Source of the DNA: Spirochaetaceae bacterium
GTDB taxonomy: Bacteria > Spirochaetota > Spirochaetia > Treponematales > Breznakiellaceae
DNA: 31,394 nt
Assembly (NCBI GenBank): GCA_031283025.1
Contig: JAITCP010000165.1
Span: 1-31,394, forward strand
Direction of reading: 5' to 3'
Numbering within the stretch: the first letter of the stretch is position 1; each line of letters opens with the position of its first letter. Of this stretch, positions 1 to 6,979 are shown piece by piece. Below the pieces are notes generated by a model that was not told the origin of the DNA, searched no databases, and saw only the letters and a program-made list of their open reading frames with translations. The position numbers were made by a program, and so were the translations under genes.

Positions 1-147
1 ATCCTTTCCAACAAAAGCACCAGGGGCTGGGAAATCCACATGGAAAGTGAAAAACTCTACTACTTTACGATTAATGTTTTGGGAAAGAAAAAGAAAACCC
101 TTCCCATCCCTTCAGGCAAGTGTTCCATGCTGATAGACAAATTGTAA
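1..147 (+). CDS. C-terminal 48 residues of an unidentified protein (5' end outside window)
   Basis: Frame 1 is open from the first base and ends at a TAA at 145-147. The fragment contains the stretches RGWEIHMESEKLYYFTINVL and GKKKKTLPIPSG and ends in MLIDKL. It looks like ordinary protein (mixed charge, amphipathic) rather than a chance frame, but I recognise no family. No membrane segment or catalytic motif is visible. The gene would run toward the repeat-rich spacer that follows. Confidence 0.55.
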   Translation: MLSNKSTRGWEIHMESEKLYYFTINVLGKKKKTLPIPSGKCSMLIDKL

Positions 148-206
148 ACAGGCAGCGCAAGGCGCCTCTCCGCACCAATAAACCGGGGATTATTGGAGGA
201 AGCGCA

Positions 207-341
207 CCATATACGTTTACTTAAGAATTTTTTACCACCTGCCTGCGCAGGCAGGCGGAGTTTCACGGAGGAAAAGACCAAAATCGTATTAAAACTCCGT
301 GACCTCCGTGGTTATATTCTTTATAAAGTAAACGCACATGG
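207..341. repeat. Long imperfect inverted repeat enclosing a spacer segment
   Basis: CCATATACGTTTACTTAA at 207-224 is matched, inverted, by 324-341 (15 of 18 positions). Between the arms lie a perfect 18-bp palindrome (238-255) and the first CTCCGTG motifs. It may be the remains of a small mobile element. No open frame of note lies inside. Confidence 0.45.
238..255. repeat. Perfect 18-bp palindrome CCTGCCTGC/GCAGGCAGG
   Basis: CCTGCCTGCGCAGGCAGG is its own reverse complement. It follows a run of T (228-233) on the plus strand, so read on the minus strand it is a GC-rich hairpin followed by AAATTCTT rather than by U. It is therefore not a clear terminator. It could be a binding site or part of the surrounding repeat. 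Confidence 0.5.
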
Positions 342-436
342 GAGACACCCCGCCCAATAACAGCACCCGAGCCGCAATGCGGCGAAGGTCCCCCTCTTGC
401 TCTCCGTGAACCTCCGTGCTCTCCGTGAGAAATAAT
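258..436. repeat. CTCCGTG-rich dispersed repeat in the 148-477 spacer
   Basis: The 330-base spacer between the first gene fragment and the XRE gene has no convincing gene. It holds short tandem-like CTCCGTG motifs separated by two or three bases (294-315 and about 400-425), ending in GAGAAATAAT, plus the inverse CACGGAGG at 264-271. The same motif set recurs at about 5030-5345. Frames through it translate to low-complexity His/Gly/Arg/Glu strings and are not genes. Confidence 0.6.
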
Positions 437-477
437 TCGAGTGAATTTCCCCTGGCAATTCCCCAAAATGGCAGAAA

Positions 478-837
478 TTACACTAACTCCTTCTCGTCTC
501 TGTTCTTTTTTAGCATTTTTACAAAGTCCAGCGTTAGTTGTTGATATTCGGGTAAAAGTTCATCAAATATTCGCAATACGGAGCGCTTTTTGGGGTCAGA
601 TATAAAAACAGCGTTTTTTTTACTGCCGCTTTCCTCGCCGTTTACCAGATATTCTACGGTAACGCCCAGCGCCGAGGCAATTCTGACGGCGACATCCGCA
701 GGGGGCATGGAAGCTTGTTTTCCAAGGTAACTGTCAAGGGCTCCTTTGGCTACCGAAGATTTCAAAGCAAGTTCCTTAACCGTTAAACCCTGATAATCCA
801 GTTCTTCCCTCAGGATTTTTCGAAAAATCCACCCCAT
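478..837 (-). CDS. XRE-family HTH transcriptional regulator (119 aa)
   Basis: Small DNA-binding protein of the Cro/CI (XRE) type. Residues about 8-65 form the helix-turn-helix domain (LTVKELALKSSVAKGALDSY, then ADVAVRIASALGVTVEYLVN), closed by the LGVTVEYLV signature that is also found in its paralogue at 26277-26621. A charged, variable tail of about 45 residues follows and may serve for oligomerisation or signal input. The ATG at 837 has no obvious Shine-Dalgarno sequence. The gene is divergent from the LRR lipoprotein at 1008, and the gap carries three evenly spaced palindromes. The simplest inference is a repressor of itself and of the lipoprotein. Family is confident; target is inferred. 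Confidence 0.9.
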   Translation of the reverse strand: MGWIFRKILREELDYQGLTVKELALKSSVAKGALDSYLGKQASMPPADVAVRIASALGVTVEYLVNGEESGSKKNAVFISDPKKRSVLRIFDELLPEYQQLTLDFVKMLKKNRDEKELV

Positions 838-847
838 AAGTAAAATA

Positions 848-925
848 ATATGGTAATTACATCAAACCATTGACATAATATAGTAATTATTGTATAAAGA
901 TAATTTGATACAAGAATTACTGTAT
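848..925. promoter_or_regulatory. Three AATT-centred palindromic operator candidates, 30-bp period
   Basis: Three related 18-bp sites sit at 848-865, 878-895 and 908-925, each centred on AATT (855-858, 885-888, 915-918), so spaced exactly 30 bp. The last two have the form ATAYA-N2-AATT-N2-TGTAT. Site 3 read in reverse matches site 2 at 16 of 18 positions. Site 2 lies between the -35 and -10 of the plus-strand promoter, site 3 just downstream of the expected start and site 1 upstream of the -35. Even spacing of about three helical turns suits cooperative binding by a dimeric XRE repressor encoded at 478-837. Confidence 0.7.
870..898 (+). promoter_or_regulatory. Sigma-70-type promoter for the LRR lipoprotein gene
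   Basis: TTGACA at 870-875, a 17-bp spacer, then TATAAA at 893-898. The expected start near 905 leaves a leader of about 100 nt before the ATG at 1008. The leader includes hairpin-forming stretches at 933-957 and 967-983. Confidence 0.7.
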
Positions 926-932
926 CCGTATG

Positions 933-957
933 CTGGTGTTCTGTTACAAAACACCAG
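933..957 (+). promoter_or_regulatory. Quasi-palindrome in the leader of the LRR lipoprotein gene
   Basis: CTGGTGTT (933-940) pairs with AACACCAG (950-957), with partly self-complementary bases between. It would fold in the mRNA leader or act as a DNA site. A second short stem, TGCTGA/TCAGCA, lies at 967-983, and a G-rich ribosome site (TAGGGGG) precedes the ATG. Function unknown. Confidence 0.45.
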
Positions 958-1007
958 TCGGGAAGTGCTGATTAGTTCAGCAAAAACGAACAAAATAGGG
1001 GGTTTTT

Positions 1008-4000
1008 ATGAGAAGCAGAGATAAATTCACCGTAATTTCCGCTTTTTTAGCTGTAATTGGGTTCTTAATGACGGCCTGCGGAGGGGGGGCCGGCTCCGAC
1101 ACAGGCTCCCTTACCGGAACCGTAACTATCGACAATATGTCCCCGATAGTCGGCAGCACCCTGACCGCCGCCTACAACGGCGGCAACGGAACCGGAGCCG
1201 CCGCATGGCAATGGCTGGCGAATGACTCAGTCATTTACGGCGCAAACAGCAATATCTATCAAACAAGCGACGATGACATAGGCAAGGCGCTGAAAGCGCG
1301 GGTCAGTTACTCCGATCAAAGCGGCAGCGTTACCAGCGCGGCGACAGCCGCCGTAGCCCCCGCAACAGTCTCCGTTACCTTAAACAGCGTTGAAGAATTT
1401 GAAGCATGGCTTGCCGCCCAACCCACTAATACCACCGCAAATGCGTACAGGGTTACGTTGAACATCAGCAATATCGCGTACCCTGTAAACCTTAAAACAA
1501 TCCTTGATAACAATCCAAACAAATACGTCTACCTCGACTTTTCCGGCGCCACAATATCAACCATTCACGGCAACGCTTTTGCAAGCTGCGACACGCTTAC
1601 CGGAATGACGCTCAGAAACATTGTTACCGGCATTGGGCAGTACGCCTTTTTGGACTGCGTCAACTTTACCTCCATAACCATACCGGACAGCGTTACCGTC
1701 ATTGGGGATTACGCTTTTTCCGGTTGCACAGAGTTTGCCGATATAACCATAGGAAGCGGCGTTTCCAGCATCGGGGCTAACGCTTTTCAAGACTGCGATA
1801 ACCTTCGTAATATCACCATAAGGACAGACAAGGTAACGAACTCCGAAACGAATAACTGGGGAACCAGATTCCCCGCCGGCAGCCTGAATGTTACGTTTGA
1901 GGCATCCGTTGGGCATTACGCTTTTAACGGCTGTACCAGGCTTGCAGGCTTAACCATAGGAAGCGGCGTTACCGGCATTGGGACTAACGCTTTTTCCGGC
2001 TGTACCGGCCTTACCGGCCCCCTTGCCATACCGGACGGCGTTACCGACATTGGGGCTAACGCTTTTTCCGGCTGTACCGGCCTTACCGGCATAACCATAC
2101 CGGACGGCGTTACCTACATTAGGGATGGCGCTTTTTCCGGCTGTACCAGCCTTACCGGTGCCCTTGCCATACCGGACAGCGTTACCTCCATTGGGGATGG
2201 CGCTTTTGAAAATTGTACCGGACTTGAAAGCATAACCATAGGAAGCGGCGTTACCTACATTGAGGTAACCGCTTTTTCCGGCTGTACCAGCCTTAGAAAC
2301 ATTACCATAAAAACAAACAAGGTACCGCAGTGGCGATACATATTGGCCCCTGCCGGCAACCTGAATGTTACGTTTGAGAGTGCAGAGTCCGTTGGGTATT
2401 CCGCTTTTTCCCAATGTACCAACCTTGCCAGCGTAACCATAGGAAACAGCGTTACCAGCATTGAGATAGCCGCTTTTAACGAATGTACCAACCTTGCCAG
2501 CGTAACCATAGGAAACAGCGTTACCAGCATTGGGTGGATGGCTTTTTACGGTTGCACCAGGCTTACCAGCGTAACGTTTGCAAGGGCGGATACCGCTATT
2601 TCCAATATTAGTGCCAACGTTGAGGCGTTCCCCGCCGGCAGCAGTTTGATAGCAGCCTACTCCGCCGGGGGCGCAGGGATATATACGAGGGCAAGCGGCG
2701 GTACACAGTGGGAGAAAGCCGGTGCCAACGTCGAATTAGCCGCATGGCTTGCCGCCCAACCCGATAACACTGCCGCAACAGCGTATACCGTCAAACTGAA
2801 CACAGACAGTATTGACGGCATCGGAGAAACGCTTAAGGCCGCGTCAAACAAATATGTCTACCTTGACCTTTCCGGCAGTACGTTTACCACCATTGGGAAT
2901 ACCACTTTTTCCGGTTGCTACAGGCTTACCGGCATAACCATACCAAACAGCGTTACCACCATTAGGAGTGAGGCTTTTATCAGTTGCACCGGCCTTACCA
3001 GCATAACCATACCAAACAGCGTTACCAGCATTGAGGCTCGCGCTTTTTACAATTGCTCCAGCCTTGCCAGCGTAACCATACCCAACAGCGTTACCACCAT
3101 TGGGAGTGAGGCTTTTAGAGAAACGCCATGGTTAGATAACCAACCAGATGGTTTGGTTTATGCGGGAAAAGTAGCATATATTTACAAAGGCGCTATGCCT
3201 GCAAATACAAGTATAACTTTAAGTGCTGGCACAAAAGGAATTGCTTCTGGCGTTTTTTACGGTTGCACCAGCCTTACCGGCATAACCATACCCAACAGCG
3301 TTACCAGCATTGGGGGTTGGGCTTTTTATGGTTGCACCAGTCTTACCAGCATAACCATACCCGACAGTGTTACCAGCATTGGGGATGAGGCTTTTCGGTA
3401 TTGCACCAGCCTTACCAGTGTAACATTTCAAGGGACGATTAGTTCGGCTAATTTTAGTTGGAATGCGTTTGGTCATAGCGAGGGGTTTGGCTATATCGGC
3501 GACTTGCTTAGCAAGTACCTTGCCGGAGGTATAGGAACGTATACAAGACCAAGCAATGGGGACTATGAAACATGGACAATACAGAAATTTCCGTATGGAG
3601 ATTTTTCTTATAGCGATATTGGGATTGATGTAACCATAATCGGCTATACCGGCGCCGGGGGCGCGCTTGAAATACCATCGGCTATAGGAGGCAAAAAGGT
3701 TGTCGGCATCGGGAATTCAGTTTTTTCCGATTGCACCGGACTTACCAGCGTAACCATACCCAGCAGCGTTACCAGCATTGGGGGCGGCGCTTTTTACGGC
3801 TGCATCGGTCTTACCAGCGTAACCATACCCAGCAGCGTTACCAGCATTGGGAGTAGGGCTTTTGCCCGTTGTACCAGCCTTGCTAGCGTAACCATACCAA
3901 ACAGCGTTACCAGCATTTGGTATGGCGCTTTTGAAGGGTGCACCAGTCTTACCAGTGTTACCATACCCAACGGCGTTACCAGCATTGGGGGTTACGCTTT

Positions 4001-4877
4001 TCACTACTGCACCAGCCTTACCAGCATAACCATACGCAGCAGCGTTAACAGCATTGAGTATGGCGCTTTTTCCAGTTCCGGCCTTACCAGCGTAACCATA
4101 CCAAACAGCGTTACCAGCATTGAGAATAACGCTTTTCACTACTGCACCAGCCTTACTGCAATAAATGTTGATGTCGGAAATAGCGCGTATACCGCAGAGG
4201 ACGGCGTATTGTATAACAAAGCTAAAACTACGTTAATGCAATATCCGGCAGGGAAAACAGGAACTTCTTTTGCCATACCTAACAGCGTTACCAGCATTGG
4301 GGCTTACGCTTTTGGCGGTTGCGCCAACCTTACCAGCATAACCATAGGAAGCGGCGTTACCAGCATTGGGTATAGCGCTTTTTTCTTCAGCCTTACTAGC
4401 ATAACCGTAGACACAGGTAATCCCAATTATGCAAGCGAAGGAGGCATACTGTACAACAAAGCGAAAACGGAAATTGTTTATGTTCCTAGCAAAATAAGCG
4501 GTAATGTAACCATACCCAACAGCGTTACCAGCATTGGGGATAGTGCTTTTGCCTATTGTGACAGCCTTGCCAGCGTAATCATACCAAACAGCGTTATCAG
4601 CATTGGGCAGGAGGCTTTTTCCTATTGTACCAGCCTTAAAAACATAACCATAGGAAGCGGCGTTACCAGCATTGGGGATAGTGCTTTTGCCTGTTGTGAC
4701 AGCCTTACCAGCGTAACGTTTGCAATGGGAAGCAACATAACAAACGCGAATTTTGGAAGCAACGCCTTTCCCGAAGGTTATGGAGAAGGCGGGAACAGCT
4801 TAAAGACTGCCTACAGCGCCGGAAAAGCGGGAACGTATACGAGGGAGGAATACGGCTCAACGTGGACGAAACAGTAG
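1008..4877 (+). CDS. BspA-type leucine-rich-repeat surface lipoprotein (1289 aa)
   Basis: Probable outer-surface lipoprotein. A signal peptide ends in the lipobox LMTAC (Cys24), followed by a Gly-rich linker. Residues about 35-115 resemble an Ig-like fold (WQWLANDSVIYGAN, then DIGKALKARV). Next comes a module with EAWLAAQPTN and NKYVYLDFSG that recurs near residues 575-630. Most of the rest is LRR_5/TpLRR repeats of about 23 residues (consensus AF.GCTSLTSITIPNSVTSI). Shorter modules ending in AGTYTR...W recur three times, the last forming the C terminus. BspA family members bind host matrix or other cells; a binding role here is inferred. A G-rich ribosome site lies upstream. The gene is divergent from an XRE regulator and probably controlled by it. 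Confidence 0.9.
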   Translation: MRSRDKFTVISAFLAVIGFLMTACGGGAGSDTGSLTGTVTIDNMSPIVGSTLTAAYNGGNGTGAAAWQWLANDSVIYGANSNIYQTSDDDIGKALKARVSYSDQSGSVTSAATAAVAPATVSVTLNSVEEFEAWLAAQPTNTTANAYRVTLNISNIAYPVNLKTILDNNPNKYVYLDFSGATISTIHGNAFASCDTLTGMTLRNIVTGIGQYAFLDCVNFTSITIPDSVTVIGDYAFSGCTEFADITIGSGVSSIGANAFQDCDNLRNITIRTDKVTNSETNNWGTRFPAGSLNVTFEASVGHYAFNGCTRLAGLTIGSGVTGIGTNAFSGCTGLTGPLAIPDGVTDIGANAFSGCTGLTGITIPDGVTYIRDGAFSGCTSLTGALAIPDSVTSIGDGAFENCTGLESITIGSGVTYIEVTAFSGCTSLRNITIKTNKVPQWRYILAPAGNLNVTFESAESVGYSAFSQCTNLASVTIGNSVTSIEIAAFNECTNLASVTIGNSVTSIGWMAFYGCTRLTSVTFARADTAISNISANVEAFPAGSSLIAAYSAGGAGIYTRASGGTQWEKAGANVELAAWLAAQPDNTAATAYTVKLNTDSIDGIGETLKAASNKYVYLDLSGSTFTTIGNTTFSGCYRLTGITIPNSVTTIRSEAFISCTGLTSITIPNSVTSIEARAFYNCSSLASVTIPNSVTTIGSEAFRETPWLDNQPDGLVYAGKVAYIYKGAMPANTSITLSAGTKGIASGVFYGCTSLTGITIPNSVTSIGGWAFYGCTSLTSITIPDSVTSIGDEAFRYCTSLTSVTFQGTISSANFSWNAFGHSEGFGYIGDLLSKYLAGGIGTYTRPSNGDYETWTIQKFPYGDFSYSDIGIDVTIIGYTGAGGALEIPSAIGGKKVVGIGNSVFSDCTGLTSVTIPSSVTSIGGGAFYGCIGLTSVTIPSSVTSIGSRAFARCTSLASVTIPNSVTSIWYGAFEGCTSLTSVTIPNGVTSIGGYAFHYCTSLTSITIRSSVNSIEYGAFSSSGLTSVTIPNSVTSIENNAFHYCTSLTAINVDVGNSAYTAEDGVLYNKAKTTLMQYPAGKTGTSFAIPNSVTSIGAYAFGGCANLTSITIGSGVTSIGYSAFFFSLTSITVDTGNPNYASEGGILYNKAKTEIVYVPSKISGNVTIPNSVTSIGDSAFAYCDSLASVIIPNSVISIGQEAFSYCTSLKNITIGSGVTSIGDSAFACCDSLTSVTFAMGSNITNANFGSNAFPEGYGEGGNSLKTAYSAGKAGTYTREEYGSTWTKQ
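1557..4760 (+). repeat. Tandem 69-bp LRR-coding repeats
   Basis: Units of about 69 bp repeat through the gene, with strong DNA conservation around the words AACAGCGTTACCAGCATTGG and GCTTTT and the word CACCAGCCTTACCAGCGTAA. The conservation covers third codon positions, which points to recent duplication or gene conversion rather than protein selection alone. Unit number could vary between strains by recombination. Confidence 0.8.
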
Positions 4878-4904
4878 GGAATGGGGAGTGGGGGTTTATG
4901 TTTG

Positions 4905-4937
4905 TAAGCATTGCGTGATGTTTTCACGCAACGTTTA
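4905..4937 (+). terminator. Stem-loop after the LRR lipoprotein gene
   Basis: TTGCGTGA (4911-4918) pairs perfectly with TCACGCAA (4924-4931) around a 5-nt loop. Flanking bases (GTAAGC with GTTTAC) extend the stem with mismatches. It starts 27 nt after the stop codon at 4877. No U-run follows, so it may be a transcript-end or stability hairpin rather than a classical terminator. Confidence 0.45.
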
Positions 4938-4997
4938 CTAACAACAACCCCTTTCTTAAACTTTGTGCCTTGGTGCAAGAGGGGAACCTTCACCTGA

Positions 4998-5011
4998 CCA
5001 CTCTAGAGTGG
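4998..5011. repeat. Perfect 14-bp palindrome CCACTCTAGAGTGG
   Basis: Isolated self-complementary 14-mer in the 4878-5460 spacer, between the stop-proximal hairpin and the CTCCGTG repeats. No neighbouring gene start explains it. Confidence 0.4.
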
Positions 5012-5029
5012 CCAGGCTTGGTTGGAAAT

Positions 5030-5345
5030 TCTTGGTGATCTCCGTGTGAAATAATGGGAGAAGGTGCTTTGTGTGGGGGACATTCCCATTTTTTTCTCAC
5101 AAAGACTTTACTCGGTTTTTTTCTAACGGAGGCACAAAGTACACGGCGGCACAAAGGAAGAGGAGAAAGGGGGGGACAGGCAAGCAAGCTGTACCCGGAA
5201 TTGTACGATAAGATAACGAACAAAAACCCTTTATATTCCACTCCGTGTCCTCCGTGCCGCTGTGTCCGCTGTGTCCGCTGTGTGAGATAAAAAGGGAGTA
5301 AAGCCCCGAGCAAAGCCCTCTGTGGCCTTTGTGAGAAATAATGGG
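5030..5345. repeat. CTCCGTG/CTGTGTCC-type dispersed repeats in the 4878-5460 spacer
   Basis: This 583-base gap has no convincing gene before 5461. It holds the same motif family as 258-436: GATCTCCGTGTGAAATAATG (5036-5055), the inverse forms CACAAAG and CACGGCGGCACAAAGG (5097-5157), then CACTCCGTGTCCTCCGTG (about 5239-5256) followed by three CTGTGTCCG-like units, and CTCTGTGGCCTTTGTGAGAA (about 5319-5338). Both strands translate to low-complexity Thr/Gln/Arg or His/Gly strings, as expected of a non-coding repeat. Confidence 0.6.
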
Positions 5346-5383
5346 GGCAAAATGCTTTTTTACAGCGATTTAGGGGGGCATGG

Positions 5384-5416
5384 GTGTCCGAAAAGTTAGA
5401 CAACTTCTTCGGACAC
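5384..5416. repeat. 33-nt hairpin, GTGTCCGAA/TTCGGACAC with inner AAGTT/AACTT
   Basis: Stem GTGTCCGAA-AAGTT with loop AGAC and one bulged C on the right arm gives 14 paired bases. A TGG trinucleotide flanks both sides. The GTGTC...GACAC ends resemble those of the element at 23246-23381, so it may be a relative. It lies 45 nt before a short ORF with a good ribosome site. Confidence 0.5.
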
Positions 5417-5460
5417 TGGAATAAATTAAACCAGACTTTCGAATGATAGGAGTTAAAATT

Positions 5461-5721
5461 ATGAGCGATTTTGATAATACAAGGAACGGCTTTAAGGGAA
5501 AGCAATCCCCGGTCAGCGTTGTTGTCGTCTGCCTTACCCTTGCAATACTTCTTTCAGAGGTTCCCTATATATTATTGGCCGGAATATTAGCGTTCATATT
5601 ACCCTTTTGTTTTGCCACCTGCCGCTTTTCCAGCGCGCAATATAACTGCTGCCCCGCACGACAAAATCAAGGCCCATGGCTATCCAGACGCCCAGCGGAC
5701 CCACGCCCAGCGCAAAAGTGA
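5461..5721 (+). pseudogene. Short membrane ORF, probably truncated and running antisense into the MATE gene
   Basis: An AGGAG ribosome site precedes an ATG at 5461 with suitable spacing. The first 45 or so residues look real: a polar start (MSDFDNTRNGFKGKQSP), then VSVVVVCLTLAILLSEVPYI and a second hydrophobic stretch. From about 5594 the frame merely reads the complement of the MATE gene and becomes Pro/Arg/Gln-rich. I infer the 5' remnant of a membrane-protein gene cut off at the MATE 3' end. A real 86-aa protein is possible but less likely. Confidence 0.35.
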
Positions 5722-6922
5722 TAAAGTAGGCAAGGCTTACCCGGACGGCAAACATGGAAACAGTGGCGGCGATCATCACAAAGCGCGCGTCCCCGGCGGC
5801 GCGGAGGGCGCTGGGCAGGGCAAAGCTCACCGTCCAGCCCAGCATCATGGAGATACAGTGAACCTGCAAATAACTTTTTGCCATAGCGCTGGCTTCCGGG
5901 CTTAGATGAAAAATTCGTATTATCGGTTCCATAACAATAAGGATTGATCCGCTCAATACAAACAGGGTAATAAAACTTAGTTTTAAGAGCCGGGCCGTGT
6001 TTTTTTTGGCTCCGGCAATGTCCCCCGCTCCCATGCACTGGCCTACCACGGTAAGGAGCGCCATGCCAAAAGCATTGCCTGGCATGAATGAAAATGAATT
6101 GACAACAGAGGCGATTGCATTCCCTGCAATGGCGGCTGTTCCAAACCTGGTAAAAATCCGCTGGGTAAGGAGCCGGCCTATCTGGAACATGGAACTTTCT
6201 ACGCCGCTGGGAAACCCAATGTTGAGTATACGTGCAGTCATCGACCGGCCCAGTGAAAAACGGCGGAGGTTTCGCAGCCCTATGGGTGAACGGCTGCGAT
6301 GCAGCATAAAGGTAAGGGTCGATGCGGCGATGATCCTGCTGGCAAGCGTAGCGAGGGCAGCCCCCGCCACGCCTAACCTTAATCCAAAAATTAAAATGCC
6401 GTTTCCGGCAATGTTTAAACAGTTCACCATAATGGCAATACGCATGGGAACCTTGCTGTTTCCTGAAGCCCGGTACAGGGCGGCGCAGGCGTTGTAAATT
6501 CCCAAAAAGGGATAAGAAGCGGCGGTAATTAAAAGGTAAATTGACGCGGCATCCATTACGTCTTTTTCCACCGCGCCGTACAAAATGCGGATAATCCCGT
6601 GCCGGAAGATCATAACCGGCGCCATCACAAAAAGCGCAGCGACAATCACAATATGGTAGAGCTGGCGGGAAGCGGAACGGGCATTGTCCGCATCGCCGCG
6701 GCCTATGTACTGACTTACCACCACCGCCCCGCCGGTGCAAAGGGCGGTAAAAGCAATGATAAAAAGGTTGTTGATGTTGTCAATGATGTTAACGCCGGAT
6801 ACCGCCGCTTCCCCCACAAAACTGACCATGAAGGTATCCGCGGCGCCCATAGTAACAGCCAGAACCTGTTCGACCATCAATGGCCAGAGAAGCCGGAATA
6901 AACTGCGGTTGTTCCAAATCAA
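5594..6922 (-). CDS. MATE-family efflux transporter (442 aa)
   Basis: Inner-membrane Na+- or H+-coupled multidrug/metabolite exporter of the MATE (NorM/DinF-like) superfamily. The N terminus LFRLLWPLMVEQVLAVTMGA and the following ADTFMVSFVGEAAVSGVNI are typical, and about 12 hydrophobic segments in two similar halves and the length match the family. The start appears to be TTG at 6922 with AAAAGG eight bases upstream; an internal ATG giving MVEQVLAV is a weaker choice. It follows argD by 56 nt on the same strand, but a hairpin repeat lies between. Substrate cannot be told. The 3' end overlaps the truncated ORF of the opposite strand. Confidence 0.92.
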   Translation of the reverse strand: MIWNNRSLFRLLWPLMVEQVLAVTMGAADTFMVSFVGEAAVSGVNIIDNINNLFIIAFTALCTGGAVVVSQYIGRGDADNARSASRQLYHIVIVAALFVMAPVMIFRHGIIRILYGAVEKDVMDAASIYLLITAASYPFLGIYNACAALYRASGNSKVPMRIAIMVNCLNIAGNGILIFGLRLGVAGAALATLASRIIAASTLTFMLHRSRSPIGLRNLRRFSLGRSMTARILNIGFPSGVESSMFQIGRLLTQRIFTRFGTAAIAGNAIASVVNSFSFMPGNAFGMALLTVVGQCMGAGDIAGAKKNTARLLKLSFITLFVLSGSILIVMEPIIRIFHLSPEASAMAKSYLQVHCISMMLGWTVSFALPSALRAAGDARFVMIAATVSMFAVRVSLAYFITFALGVGPLGVWIAMGLDFVVRGSSYIARWKSGRWQNKRVI

Positions 6923-6942
6923 GGAATGTACCTTTTATAACT

Positions 6943-6979
6943 GGCTGCAAAGTAACCGACTTTGCGGTCAGACACTGAC
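6943..6979 (-). repeat. Partial copy of the 23246-type element, forming a hairpin at the argD end
   Basis: Read on the minus strand, 37 bases match 23242-23278 at 32 of 37 positions, including GTGTCTG and AAAGTCGGTT. The stem GCAAAGT (6947-6953) / ACTTTGC (6959-6965) with loop AACCG begins 14 nt after the argD stop codon. It could end or pause transcription before the MATE gene. Confidence 0.55.

Noticed and set aside
3219..4139. Long open frames on the minus strand under the LRR repeats (Gly/Asn/Ala-rich)
   Set aside because: They mirror the 69-bp repeat of the real gene and have no ribosome sites or independent conservation signs.
1557..4760. Regular repeats considered as a CRISPR array
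   Set aside because: The repeat is continuous coding sequence of about 69 bp without unique spacers.
5054..5290. Plus-strand frame through the CTCCGTG repeats
   Set aside because: Low-complexity translation arises from the repeat, and the same motif occurs in the other spacer without a frame.
5667..6740. Long minus-strand frame overlapping the MATE gene
   Set aside because: It is a shadow in another frame of the MATE gene; composition is Arg/Cys/His-rich and unlike a transporter.
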